DNA of 64,000 bases from Telmatospirillum siberiense (GTDB lineage: Bacteria > Pseudomonadota > Alphaproteobacteria > Rhodospirillales > Magnetospirillaceae). The stretch is taken from the NCBI RefSeq assembly GCF_002845745.1, contig NZ_PIUM01000016.1, forward strand, positions 54,467 through 118,466. Direction: 5' to 3'. Below, piece by piece: positions 42,501 through 51,838 of the stretch; position 1 is the first letter of the stretch, and each line of letters starts with the position of its first letter. The notes beneath the pieces were generated by a model. That model was not told where the DNA came from, did no database searches, and saw nothing but the letters and a program-made list of their open reading frames with translations. The translations under genes and the position numbers were made by a program.

Positions 42501-45500
42501 TCGATGCGGCGGGGTCCCTGGGGCCCATCGACACGGTCACCGACTTCCGTCTCGATGCGCTGGAGTTCGACCTGAACACCGGCAAGCCGATTTGGGGTGA
42601 ACAGGCGCCCAAAACCGGGGTGCTGACCACCGTTTCGCGCGCCGCCGGCCCTCTGGTTCCGACCACGGCCGAGGCCGAACTGGGCAGCGTCCAGATGGGC
42701 CTGACCGTACTGATCCGCTCCGATGGCCAAGTGGACGTGGCGCCGGTGCTGACCCTTTACGACGTGACCCTGCCGGGCGAGCGGCCTTCCGACGAACTGA
42801 CCCTGGCGCAAATGCTGGCGCCAGCCTTCGGCGACCGGCTTCTGAGCGCCGCCCTGGCCCTGGTCAACGCGGGCATCGCTTCCCTTTGCCGGTCTGCGGT
42901 CGCCGACCGGACCTTCCAGCAGTCCTATACCCTGCTGGCCGACCTGGGCATCGCCCTGCCCTACGACTTCGACAAGGGCGCCGGGACCTTCGGCGTCAAT
43001 CCGGGCGGCTGGCTCGGCCTGGTGTCGGACCCGTCGCGCTTCTCGACCACCCAGTTTTCGCTGTTGCTGATCGATCCGCCGAAGCGCCGGGCTCTGTTCG
43101 ATTTTCTGCAGGCGCGATTGGGCATCTCTCTGCCGAAGATTCCCCAACCGGTGCTCGACCTGCTGGCCGCCCTCGACATTCTGGGTCCGGCGGATCAGGG
43201 CTATCCGCTGCGGCCCGCCGGAATGCTGGCCTATGTGCAGGCGCCGTTCGCCACGCTGACGGACAAGGTGCGCGCGCTGCTCGCCGATGCGGACAGGCTG
43301 GCCGCCCTGAAGACCCAGCTCAAGGGAACGCTGGCGCCGCCGGACTTCGGCGCTTTCACCTTCACCGCCGTCAACGGCAGCACCCTGACCCTGGAGATCA
43401 AGCCGGAGAACGCCCCGATCCTGGCCGGTGTCATGCGGGTGATGGGCGCGGTGAGGCTGGACCTCGACACACCGTCCCTGACGGCCGAGCTGCGCGGCTA
43501 CATTCCCATGCTGGGCCTGGGCCCACTGGCGAGCCTGACCTTCGGCGCGGCAAACCTGCTGGAACCGAGGCCCCGCCTCGCGGTGGCCTTTGGCGACGGC
43601 CAGGTCCCGGCGCCGGCGCCGGTCGAGCTCTATCCCTTCGAGTCCACCCAGCTCGTGGACCAGCTTTCGACGACCGTGCCGGTCTACGCACTTTCGGTAC
43701 TGACCAACATCGTCGTCGAAGGGGAACTGCTCAACCGTTACCCCCTGGTGCGGCAGGTCTTCGCCGGCCTCGGCCTGGCCAGAGAGATCGACGGCCAGTG
43801 GCGCATGCCGGCCCTGCCGGGACTGCTCAAGGATCCGCTCGGCTGGCTGATGTCGGAGGGGGTTCTGGGCAAGAATGGACAATTCGACGTCGCCGGCTTC
43901 GCCCGCTGGCTGTCCGGCTTGCCGCAGATCGACGGCCCCTACGGGCTCAAGGTGGTGCCGGTCGCCGATGGGGTGACGGTCAGCGGCATGCCCTACGGCA
44001 TCGGCTTCTCGCTGACCGGCGGGGACGACCTGGCGGTGATCGCCCTGAAAACCGAGAACCAGAAGATCTCCAGCGGCGCCGCCATGCTCGACACGCTTTC
44101 CCTTGGCGTGCAACTCGGCCCACTGGCGGCGCCCGGCTTCGTCGGCACGGCGCATCTGTCGAAGGCGGTGGGATCGTCCGATCCGTTCTTCGTCAAGGCG
44201 GGGTACAACAGAGGATTTTCGCTCAGCATCGGCCAGCAAAGTGGCGGCACGGCGGCCATTTCCCTGGACCTCCTGCCCTATCGGGGACTGGGCTCGCTGC
44301 TCGAACAATTGGCGCGGCAACTACCGGCCGTGGTGATCAATCAAGTGGTTCCGGCCCTGCTTGACGGGCTGGACAAGGCGGGAGCCGGGGATTTCGTCGC
44401 CAGGATGCGCACGGCCGGCAAGAAGCTCGACGTGGCAGGCCTGATCACCCAACTTTCCACCCTCGACCCGCTCACCCTGGCCAACGTCGAGGCCAAGGCC
44501 CTGACTTGGCTGCGCGACCGGCTCAACCAGACCAACGCGCCGGCCACCGCCGAGGCGGTGGTGGCATTGCTCGACGGGTTCATTCCCGGCACCATCGGCA
44601 GCAGGGGGGGGCTCGTCACCTACACCCCCTCGGACAAGTTGCCCCTGACCCTGCTGACGGGCATGGACGACGTCGCCGGCCCGCCCATTCTGGGCGTGTG
44701 GGCCGAGCTCCAGCTTCCCGACGTGGGCCGGGTGCGTCCGCGGGTGCGGCGCACCGGCCTGGGCGTGGCCCTGACGGGCGATCCGTCGCCGACCTTCACC
44801 TTCGGCGCCGGCATAACCCTGGCCTTCGAAGACGATACCGGCCCGACACTGGGCATGAACTTCGTCCTCGACACCGCCGGCCGGCCAAGTCTGGTGGTCG
44901 ACATCGACCCGGTCGGCTCGGCCGTCACCGGAAGCGGCTCGGAGCTGCAGCGCCAACTTTTGCCAAGCTTTTTTCCTGTCACGGACAGCAGCGAAGGGCC
45001 CGCGGTACGGTTCCAGGAATGGCTGATCGACGTCGTCACCCAGGTGGTGCCGCGTTACGCGGCGGCAGTCGTTCTCAATCAGGAGAACGTCACCCAATGG
45101 CTGGATGCGGCCCTGTTCGGCGGGTCGGGGGGACCGACCCCGGGCAATATCCTGGTGGGGAGTTCGGTTCTGCGACGCACCGAGCAGGACTCCTATGCCC
45201 TGGTGCCGTTCCAGACCCTGCTCACCATGTCGCCCGAGGACTTCGTCGCCAAATTCCTGCGCGAACTGCTCAAGACCAAGCTGAAGGTCTTGAGCTTTGG
45301 CCCAAACGGCAGCGGCGCCATCTGGGTGGAGCCCGATCCCAACGACAAGACCGCATTCGGCGCCCGGGTGGTGATTCCCAGCATGCCGGTTCCAGGCCTG
45401 CCCAACGTGGTCCTGCGTCTGGGGGACGAAGACGACGCCTGGATCAAGGGGTCCGGTGGCAAGGTCGGCGACCTTTCGCCCGGCATCGCCGCCTACGTGC

Positions 45501-48500
45501 CGCTGAAGGACGAGGCAGGCGGCGGCCTGGTACCCGATTTCGGCAACCTGCGGCTGGCGGTTCTCAATGTGGGGCTCGATTTCGTGGGCCGCGACCGCAA
45601 GCCTTTGGTCGACTTCACCCGCTTCACCATGGGAGGCATCGGCCCGCGCGGGTTCATGTCCCTGACCCTGAACGGATCGAACGCCCCCGACATCGGTTTC
45701 GGCGTCGCGGCCAGGGCCACCGGCCTCGGCCTGTCCCTGTCGCCCACTGGCCTGCCCAAGGGCGGCAATCCGGTGGCGGCGAACCTGCTGGGCACCGGCG
45801 GCACGTCGAAGGATTCCGAGGAGCAAACGGATAAGACCTCGTCGGCCACCAATCCCACCTTCACGGCGCTGGCGGCCTACTCCGAGAACCTGTTCGTGCA
45901 ACTCTCCAACGACGACGGCTCGGCCAACCCGATCATCATCCCGGTGCAGCGCAACTTCGGCCCCATCCGGTTGCAAAACATCGGCATCGGCTGGGAACAG
46001 TCGGACTATCTGCTGGACCTGATGGTCTCCGGCGGCTTGTCGCTGGCCGGGTTCAACGCCTCGGTGGAGAGCCTGACCGTGGGCATCCCGGTCAAGACCC
46101 TGACCGACCTGGACCAGTACCGATTGGATCTGCAAGGTCTGGGAATCCAGTTTTCCTCCGCCGCGGTGACCATTTCCGGCGGCTTCGACAAGACCACCGA
46201 CCCAAGCCTCGCCTATACGGGCATCGCCTCGGTGGTGGCGGCCAAGTTCGGGCTGTCGGCGCTCGGCTCCTACGCCATGATGGCGACCACCGAGGATCCC
46301 AAAGGCCCCTCGGCGCCCAGCCTGTTCATCTTCGCCTCCCTGAACGCGCCCCTTGGTCCCGACCCGGCATTCTTCATCACCGGACTGGCCGGTGGCTTCG
46401 CCTACAACCGCTCCCTGACCCTGCCATCCGTCGGCGAGGTCGCCTCCTATCCGCTGATCTCGATCATGAAGAGTGGCGGCTTCCCCGCCGACGAGACCCC
46501 GTCGGAGGCGTTGCGCAAGCTGGCCAGCATCGTCGCGCCGTCGGTGGGCCAGTATTGGCTTGCCGCCGGCTTCAAGTTCAACACCTACCAGCTGTTCGAG
46601 GGGCTGGCCCTGGCGGTGGTGCAGTTCGGCCGTACCTTCGAAATCGATCTGCTGGGAACGGCCGCCGCCGGCCTGCCGACCACCGTCGGCCCGGAAGCGG
46701 CGCTGGCCTATGTGGAGCTGGGAATCAAGGCGGTGATCGCACCGGAAACCGGCATCATCTCGGTTGAGGCACAGCTCACCCCCAATTCCTTCGTCCTCTA
46801 CAAGGACGTCAAGCTGACCGGCGGCTTCGCCTTCTATCTCTGGCTCAAGAACCTGCCGCAAAAGGACGGTTCGACGATCCCCGCGGGCGACTTCGTCGTC
46901 ACGCTTGGCGGCTACAACCCGGCCTTCGCGCCGCCGACCTACTACCCGCAGGTGCCGCGCCTCGGCCTGCAATGGCAGATCGACGTCTCGGTGGGCAAGG
47001 TGGGCATCACCGGCGGCGCCTACTTCGCCCTGGTGCCGAGCGCGGTGATGGCTGGCGGCTATCTGAACGTCTCCTTCCAGGCCGGCCCGATCCACGCCTG
47101 GCTCGACGCCGCGGCCAACTTCATCATTCAATGGCAGCCCTTCTGGTTCCAGGTGGACATCGGGGTGACGGTCGGCGTCGCCTTCAAAACCACCGTCGCC
47201 GGCATCTCCATCACCCTGTCCGCCGAACTGGGCGCCAGCCTGCTCCTGGAGGGGCCGCCGACCCACGGCCACGTGAAGATCGACTGGACGATCGTCTCGT
47301 TCACCATCCCCATCGGCACCGCCAAAACGGCCACCACCGACGAACCTTTGGACTGGAGCGCCTTCGAACAAAGCTTCGTGCCCACGGCGTCGAAATCCGA
47401 GCAGGGTGGAATGCTCCCCCGAGCCGGCGCCGGAAACGGCGAGACCATCTACCAGCCCCTGAACGTGGCCGTGGAACGCGGTCGTCTGGGCGGATCCAAC
47501 GAAGGCGGACAGGACAAGGAATGGATCCTTCAGGCGGTGCCGTTCTCGCTCCGCGTCAACACCGCCCTGCCGGCGACCAGCTTCACCTTCCCTGCACCCG
47601 AGGGCAGGCCGGCGCCTCCCGACATCGACGGGCCGAAGCTGGGCATTCGGCCGATGTCCGAACCCAACGCCGACACCCCGGTCACCGTGAGCATCGTCGA
47701 CGCGACGGGCAAGATCGTCGATCTGGCGAGCAGGCGGATCGCACTGAACAAGGGCGTCAAGGGCGCACCGGCGGCAATCTGGTCGCAAAAACCGCTCGAT
47801 ACCAACTATGCGCCACCGGGCACCGGGATGACCATCGACGGGGCGCTGGCGGCGGTCACCCTGGATGCGAACCAGTACATCCTGACCGACACGGTTCCGC
47901 CGTTCCCCATCGAGAACCTGAAATATGAACTGGGCACCCCACGCCAGCTCCCATTCGCCATCAAGGCCGTCTACGGGCCGGCGGCACGTTATCCGCAGGA
48001 CATGCAGGACAGGGCGATGCGCGTCCTGATGAGCACCATCATGGCCCCCGAGGCCATTGGGGCACGCAATGCGGCCCTGACCACCCTGCGCGCCTTCGGC
48101 ATCGCCGCACCGGCCAATCCATCCCTCTCGGTGATGGCCACCAGCGCCGATCAGGTGCTGGTGGCCCCGCCGCTGCTGGCCCGGCCGGGCGTGTTCCAGG
48201 CTCCGCTGTCCACCGCCGGCTCGACCAAGGTGGTGACTCTTTCCACTCCGGCCAAGGCGGCACCCACCGCACCGCGCGCCGCCACCGCGCCGAGGCTGCT
48301 GGCGGTACTGCACCGGTACCGCGCCGCCGGGGCTCCTCTGACCCTGGTCGAGGGCCTGTCGCCGGCTCGGTACGCCACCACCGACCGGCTGGTCGACGGC
48401 GGCCGCCTCGCCGCCTCGTCGACGGCCAGCCACCGCCTGCTGGGCGGCGGAGATTCACCGGCCCTGCATCCGGGTACCCATGTCCTGTGGGCGGTGGATG

Positions 48501-49345
48501 ACGGCCATGTGCTGCATTTGGACGGCGACCGGCCGGTGCGTCTGGTCTGCTTCGACGACCGTCAAGTGCCGCTGGCCGACGTCGCCGCCGTAGCCGATGT
48601 CTACAAGCTGCCGGAAGGGACCCGTCTGGTCCTCGCCCAGGGACTGGAAGGCAACGACTATGGGACGCGGCTCGGCTGGCAGATCGACAGTCCGCTGCTG
48701 CAGGTCTCGACCCACGCTCTGGTCGGCGAAGGCTGCGTCGTGCGTCCCGCCCACCTGACCTGCAAACGCCGCCACGGCCGGGTGCAGTCCCGCCAATTGC
48801 TGGACGGCCAGGCCATGCTGACCGGCAATCAGGTCCGCCGCCCCGACGGCGGACTGGCTCCGGGCTGGGTACAGACGGTCTTTCCAGGCGACTGCGACCG
48901 CCTGGAGGTACGCCTGTCCGGCCCCGACGACGAAACCGCGGCGGAAGCGGGCGTGCGGGTCACCGCCCGTTATGACGACATCCCCGCGGTGCCGGGAGCC
49001 GACCGCCTCGTCCCCGACCATATACGCCGGGACGGCGCGCTTTGGGTGTTGGTCTACGACTTGGCCGACAAGAACGACGGCGCCTACCTGACCACGGTGG
49101 TCCAGCCCTCCGGCGACGGCGTGCGCCTGCTGGCCGTGCATGCGGGACGGGAAACCGGCATCGGGCTGAACGAGACGGCTGTGGGCCTGGCTCCAGCGGC
49201 CACGGATCCCAAGGCCCCCGCCGGCGCGCCGGCGGCTGGCGACAGCCCGGCCCGGTTGACCCCGGTGGCTGCGGCCGGCCATCCCGACGCCACGGCGCTA
49301 ATACGGACCGCCGGCGTTTCCAGAACCCGCAGCGGAGCCGTCTGA
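39578..49345 (+). CDS. Giant DUF6603-like protein (3,255 residues)
   Basis: One uninterrupted frame of 9.8 kb. A short basic N-terminus (ARRRARQAGRGKEA) is followed by about 2,000 residues of alternating amphipathic strands and helices with recurring patterns such as LLPVLGI and NEVAAFLDMISGLLG. Residues about 2090-2590 resemble DUF6603: FNASVESLTVGIPVKTLTD, LFIFASLNAPLGPDPAFFIT, GGFAYNRSLTLPSVGEVASY. The last 650 residues are Ala/Pro-rich with strand-rich parts. There is no signal peptide or membrane helix. The function of DUF6603 is unknown, and a large structural role is inferred from size and composition. AAGGTGAAG precedes the start. The stop overlaps the next ATG in TGATG. Confidence 0.82.
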   Translation: MAPFDAQRDNRTIMARRRARQAGRGKEALHRPLLLPSGRSMPTPVVASADNGEIKFQGIEPALGTLGLLIGLLREDKTSDAGANGVDPQAPVYVLVPEWFQTPLANLQTSFNENSDQLAALMSQLLGAATGQALGVPIKDAALLGTWYPLVQPVAGKAHGFYLVSQTKDEHQIFGLGVLGRWDVPSSQPLLSIDVWGTVPMLRVGKGTVQPVVSESGYPLTVGMAVEGVAGKPLFDMEGISFDGVKVTASLDLAKPSVDVSVVALRLKLPGDKEASDRSLTELLALSGTQIQDTIAGLFIGALSQISETAANEARYLLPVLGIKSQVPGVDIPVPQMRWDQFLSLAIKGGDLSLPFKNWFGTLTSNPPQLAAWMAAIGGAVGSSTTVRGGGTRADPFAVVLLDLSQSTPAVGTLAFTMGSTVTDDGIRLIYPGLGFDAVPRALGSSSAVIRAEAALDLAQFKVISGSAGFGTPTALSFTMGISLTDRDSGKKLAEYNGFSADSLSAGIGLSVGDPVPVPRLTLDNVVTPTGPYATIDLLNPGELAAAAEQLLPAMVQQQLEKLLGITYGGTPVPYASNVAALIGVVPPVLPAGGTWPSDDLPPPFSAPRIMTTIADPLSALGTYYYNVLTTKKQVAGRQAFVWLVEELAGLIALADAGGATIAVTGNGTPDDPWGASLTVAGTKLPAQLTGYTRPGTRPGGEVSELVIGLALEPQLEFNGTRINPSLLFDLISIDLPAPGSKAPLAGLWAPLLASVLSLPDGFTSSRIGGAVFSVGPSKLSGRWSRTDGWAVSLLVSDPVLEVDGQRIALGQSLDFADPTALQDLVRNEVAAFLDMISGLLGVALLRMDNRAGIAVAGIFGLLKDIASAEGFPSNLKWPDIDVLQLDTFSNPWPAIRRQIARDLATPETAGAVLSLLGWTLDDSLTEAPMVPGAGTPDDPYRLAMKHCPFDLQVWTRENSTIAGIGLCRRLTARFDAAGSLGPIDTVTDFRLDALEFDLNTGKPIWGEQAPKTGVLTTVSRAAGPLVPTTAEAELGSVQMGLTVLIRSDGQVDVAPVLTLYDVTLPGERPSDELTLAQMLAPAFGDRLLSAALALVNAGIASLCRSAVADRTFQQSYTLLADLGIALPYDFDKGAGTFGVNPGGWLGLVSDPSRFSTTQFSLLLIDPPKRRALFDFLQARLGISLPKIPQPVLDLLAALDILGPADQGYPLRPAGMLAYVQAPFATLTDKVRALLADADRLAALKTQLKGTLAPPDFGAFTFTAVNGSTLTLEIKPENAPILAGVMRVMGAVRLDLDTPSLTAELRGYIPMLGLGPLASLTFGAANLLEPRPRLAVAFGDGQVPAPAPVELYPFESTQLVDQLSTTVPVYALSVLTNIVVEGELLNRYPLVRQVFAGLGLAREIDGQWRMPALPGLLKDPLGWLMSEGVLGKNGQFDVAGFARWLSGLPQIDGPYGLKVVPVADGVTVSGMPYGIGFSLTGGDDLAVIALKTENQKISSGAAMLDTLSLGVQLGPLAAPGFVGTAHLSKAVGSSDPFFVKAGYNRGFSLSIGQQSGGTAAISLDLLPYRGLGSLLEQLARQLPAVVINQVVPALLDGLDKAGAGDFVARMRTAGKKLDVAGLITQLSTLDPLTLANVEAKALTWLRDRLNQTNAPATAEAVVALLDGFIPGTIGSRGGLVTYTPSDKLPLTLLTGMDDVAGPPILGVWAELQLPDVGRVRPRVRRTGLGVALTGDPSPTFTFGAGITLAFEDDTGPTLGMNFVLDTAGRPSLVVDIDPVGSAVTGSGSELQRQLLPSFFPVTDSSEGPAVRFQEWLIDVVTQVVPRYAAAVVLNQENVTQWLDAALFGGSGGPTPGNILVGSSVLRRTEQDSYALVPFQTLLTMSPEDFVAKFLRELLKTKLKVLSFGPNGSGAIWVEPDPNDKTAFGARVVIPSMPVPGLPNVVLRLGDEDDAWIKGSGGKVGDLSPGIAAYVPLKDEAGGGLVPDFGNLRLAVLNVGLDFVGRDRKPLVDFTRFTMGGIGPRGFMSLTLNGSNAPDIGFGVAARATGLGLSLSPTGLPKGGNPVAANLLGTGGTSKDSEEQTDKTSSATNPTFTALAAYSENLFVQLSNDDGSANPIIIPVQRNFGPIRLQNIGIGWEQSDYLLDLMVSGGLSLAGFNASVESLTVGIPVKTLTDLDQYRLDLQGLGIQFSSAAVTISGGFDKTTDPSLAYTGIASVVAAKFGLSALGSYAMMATTEDPKGPSAPSLFIFASLNAPLGPDPAFFITGLAGGFAYNRSLTLPSVGEVASYPLISIMKSGGFPADETPSEALRKLASIVAPSVGQYWLAAGFKFNTYQLFEGLALAVVQFGRTFEIDLLGTAAAGLPTTVGPEAALAYVELGIKAVIAPETGIISVEAQLTPNSFVLYKDVKLTGGFAFYLWLKNLPQKDGSTIPAGDFVVTLGGYNPAFAPPTYYPQVPRLGLQWQIDVSVGKVGITGGAYFALVPSAVMAGGYLNVSFQAGPIHAWLDAAANFIIQWQPFWFQVDIGVTVGVAFKTTVAGISITLSAELGASLLLEGPPTHGHVKIDWTIVSFTIPIGTAKTATTDEPLDWSAFEQSFVPTASKSEQGGMLPRAGAGNGETIYQPLNVAVERGRLGGSNEGGQDKEWILQAVPFSLRVNTALPATSFTFPAPEGRPAPPDIDGPKLGIRPMSEPNADTPVTVSIVDATGKIVDLASRRIALNKGVKGAPAAIWSQKPLDTNYAPPGTGMTIDGALAAVTLDANQYILTDTVPPFPIENLKYELGTPRQLPFAIKAVYGPAARYPQDMQDRAMRVLMSTIMAPEAIGARNAALTTLRAFGIAAPANPSLSVMATSADQVLVAPPLLARPGVFQAPLSTAGSTKVVTLSTPAKAAPTAPRAATAPRLLAVLHRYRAAGAPLTLVEGLSPARYATTDRLVDGGRLAASSTASHRLLGGGDSPALHPGTHVLWAVDDGHVLHLDGDRPVRLVCFDDRQVPLADVAAVADVYKLPEGTRLVLAQGLEGNDYGTRLGWQIDSPLLQVSTHALVGEGCVVRPAHLTCKRRHGRVQSRQLLDGQAMLTGNQVRRPDGGLAPGWVQTVFPGDCDRLEVRLSGPDDETAAEAGVRVTARYDDIPAVPGADRLVPDHIRRDGALWVLVYDLADKNDGAYLTTVVQPSGDGVRLLAVHAGRETGIGLNETAVGLAPAATDPKAPAGAPAAGDSPARLTPVAAAGHPDATALIRTAGVSRTRSGAV

Positions 49346-50886
49346 TGAGCGCAAAGATCACCTCCACCCCAGGCAGCATCGCCCCCGGCGAGATCGCGTT
49401 CTACGACCGCATCACGCCGCCCTTGAGCGCCGGGTCCTATACCCTGACCGCCCGGCAGAACGTGACGGGTCTCAACCACGGCCCGGTGGCCCCCTACGAC
49501 GTCACCCAGGCATTCCGGGTGGATGCGCCCCGCTTCCAGGTCGACCCTGCCCTCATCCAGATGGTCTACCCGCCCGCGAACCAGGCCGGCGCCTATCATG
49601 ACGTGGTGCCGTCCATCGTGTTCAAGAACTTCGCCCTTCCCTGGATGCGCAGCATCGATCCGAACGGCGGCGAGAATCCCGACGGCCCGCCATGGATGGC
49701 GCTGCTGACCCTGCACGAGGCGGAAATGGCGCCCACTCCGGGCATGTCGGCACCTTCCGGCGCGGACCCTAAACTGACATTCCCGGCAACCATCACCGCC
49801 GGCAAGCTCACCCATCCGGAGAACACATCCGTGCTGCCGCCGGCACTGCCCGGCATCGCCGCCGACGATCCGCAGCAGGTACTGGCCTGCGACATGAATC
49901 TGGCCTTTTTCCGTCAAATCGCTCCGACCCTGGCCGATCTTCCGTACCTGGCTCACGCCCGCGGCGTAAACACCGACGGCAAGACGCTGCTGGGCATGGA
50001 TCTCGACGGCTGCTTCTCGCTGGTGACCGGCAACCGCATGCCCGGCGAAGGGGGCACCAACACGGTCCTGCTGGTGTCCCTCGAGGGACACCAGAACCAT
50101 CTGCCCGGGGGTGGCGATGTCTCCGGCTACACCAAGATCCGGCTGGCGGTCCTGGGCCGCTGGCAGTTCCTGGCCAACCAGATGCCAGGCAGCTTCCTGT
50201 CTCTGATGGAACAGCTTTGCAGCCTGGGCCGTGGTGGCGTGCGCCTGCTGAAGGCCATCGATACGGTGGATCCGGCCGCCCCGCCCGCCGACCGCGAGGC
50301 ACCGGTCGACCCCATGGTCAAGGAGGCGCTGGCCATCGGCTACGTGGCCTTGCAGAACGATCTGCGCGATGGCGAGGTGACCACCTCCCTCTACCGGGGC
50401 CCATTGGTGCCTCAGCCGACGGAGGAAGACAGGGACTACGGCCCCTACCTGGTTTCGGACCATGCGGTCCTCTACGACCCCGACTATGGATTCTTCAACC
50501 ACGCCTACGCGGCCGGATGGCAGGTCGGGCGCCTGCTTGCCCTGTCCAGCGGCACCTTCACCCGGGATGTCCAGCAATGGCGGCGCCAGTTCGCCTCGGG
50601 CCTTCAGGCAACCCAAGCCCGGCAGACCGTCACCGGGTCCATCACCCGGGCGCTGGCGGCTTCCGCCGCCGACAGCTGGGGAAAACTCGACGCCGCCCCG
50701 CCCCTGGAAGCGGCCATGCGCGCTTATTTCGGCCAACGGCTCAATCCCTCAATTCTGCCGGTGATGACCCCACGCGGCATGGAACCGGCGCGCGGCGGCC
50801 TGCCCGGCGCGAAGCCCGATAATGCCGACGACGGGTCCGTCGATCCGCTGACCGCCCTGCACCGGCGCATCAAGGGAGCCCCCTGA
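49345..50886 (+). CDS. Unknown 513-residue protein of the giant operon
   Basis: The protein begins MSAKITSTPGSIAPGEIAFY, and an N-terminal Ig-like beta segment (SAGSYTLTARQNVTG) follows. A region with FQVDPALIQMVYPPANQAGA and VPSIVFKNFALPWMRSID looks conserved-type but is not one I can name. The C-terminal part is mixed helix and strand (DVQQWRRQFASGLQATQARQ). No signal peptide. The ATG overlaps the giant gene's stop, so the two are translationally coupled; longer upstream frames lie inside the giant gene and were rejected. The next gene starts 1 bp after its stop. Confidence 0.78.
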   Translation: MSAKITSTPGSIAPGEIAFYDRITPPLSAGSYTLTARQNVTGLNHGPVAPYDVTQAFRVDAPRFQVDPALIQMVYPPANQAGAYHDVVPSIVFKNFALPWMRSIDPNGGENPDGPPWMALLTLHEAEMAPTPGMSAPSGADPKLTFPATITAGKLTHPENTSVLPPALPGIAADDPQQVLACDMNLAFFRQIAPTLADLPYLAHARGVNTDGKTLLGMDLDGCFSLVTGNRMPGEGGTNTVLLVSLEGHQNHLPGGGDVSGYTKIRLAVLGRWQFLANQMPGSFLSLMEQLCSLGRGGVRLLKAIDTVDPAAPPADREAPVDPMVKEALAIGYVALQNDLRDGEVTTSLYRGPLVPQPTEEDRDYGPYLVSDHAVLYDPDYGFFNHAYAAGWQVGRLLALSSGTFTRDVQQWRRQFASGLQATQARQTVTGSITRALAASAADSWGKLDAAPPLEAAMRAYFGQRLNPSILPVMTPRGMEPARGGLPGAKPDNADDGSVDPLTALHRRIKGAP

Positions 50887-50887
50887 C

Positions 50888-51838
50888 ATGACCGACTCCG
50901 CCCCCTCCCCGTTCGACCCGGCGGCCGGCCGGTCCTGGCGTTCCCGCGACGCCACCGGCATGGTCAGCGCCGGGCTCAAGGCGGCCGACGCGCCCGATCC
51001 GCAGGTATCGCAGGCCATGCTGCAATGGTTGGCGCAACTGACCCTGCTCTACGGCGTGCCCTTCGATTATCTGGTGCCGGAACCGTCCATGTTGCCCAAG
51101 GAGTCCCTGCGGTTCTTCTATATCGACCGCAACTGGACCGACCGTCTGGTGGACGGAGCGCTCAGCGTCGGCATGCTGACAACCGCGGACGCCATTTTCA
51201 CCGAGGCCATGTTCCAAAGGATCTACGAGGAAGTGGAAGCGGCCCAACTGTCCTTGCGTCCCAATCTGCGCGACAAGCCGCTCCCCGAGAACGGCACGCT
51301 GGGTACCCCCCTGGCCGGGTTGTTGTTCCGTTCCGTCGTTGTCGCGGCCTGGCCGGGCCTGGAGTTGATGCCGACCAAGGCCGGGAACCCGGTGACCATC
51401 CTGCGGATGGACCGCCTCTCCAAGGACGTGATGATCGCCATATTCGCCGAGGTCCCGGATGCGGTGGCGGTGATCGAGCCCAGCGAGGGCCTGCATTTCG
51501 GCCTGCTCGACGACCCGAAGCACCAAGGACGGTACGTGGTGTCCCTGCGCGGTCTCGGTTTCGGCGGATACGCGGCCGGCGTCCAGATCAAACAAGGCTC
51601 CGAGTTCCTGACCGCCGCCGTGCCACTGCGAACCGGAGAGGGCCAGCCGGCGGGAGTGATCGACGTGGCTGCCGGGGTTGCCTCCATCGAGGCCGCGATG
51701 CCGTCCGGCGCGCTGGGCGATGGTGGCAAGATCACCTCCGGCGGCTTCGCCCTCCAGTACCTGCGCACCGCGGGCCGCCAGGATTACAGCGTCTCCACCG
51801 ATAAGACGTGCCCCAGCGACGAAGGGAACGAACGATGA
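50888..51838 (+). CDS. Unknown 316-residue protein of the giant operon
   Basis: No recognised family. The N-terminal part is helical (VSQAMLQWLAQLTLLYGVPF). Then come LRFFYIDRNWTDRLVDGALS and TAEAMF-like helices, a middle strand region (VTILRMDRLSKDVMIAIFAE, VIEPSEGLHFGLLDDPKHQG) and a Gly-rich segment near 280-300. The phrase F-Y-I-D-R-N-W-T-D-R-L-V-D-G-A is a distinctive handle for searches. No signal peptide. It starts 1 bp after the previous stop and its own stop overlaps the next ATG (ATGA), so it is a core member of the coupled set. Confidence 0.77.
   Translation: MTDSAPSPFDPAAGRSWRSRDATGMVSAGLKAADAPDPQVSQAMLQWLAQLTLLYGVPFDYLVPEPSMLPKESLRFFYIDRNWTDRLVDGALSVGMLTTADAIFTEAMFQRIYEEVEAAQLSLRPNLRDKPLPENGTLGTPLAGLLFRSVVVAAWPGLELMPTKAGNPVTILRMDRLSKDVMIAIFAEVPDAVAVIEPSEGLHFGLLDDPKHQGRYVVSLRGLGFGGYAAGVQIKQGSEFLTAAVPLRTGEGQPAGVIDVAAGVASIEAAMPSGALGDGGKITSGGFALQYLRTAGRQDYSVSTDKTCPSDEGNER

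Noticed and set aside
41429..44320. A minus-strand open frame of 963 codons
   Set aside because: Same reason: opposite strand of the giant gene, no motif, GC-driven absence of stops.
44321..48433. A minus-strand open frame of 1,370 codons
   Set aside because: It is antisense to the 3,255-residue gene, has no ribosome binding site or domain, and shows the same shadow composition.
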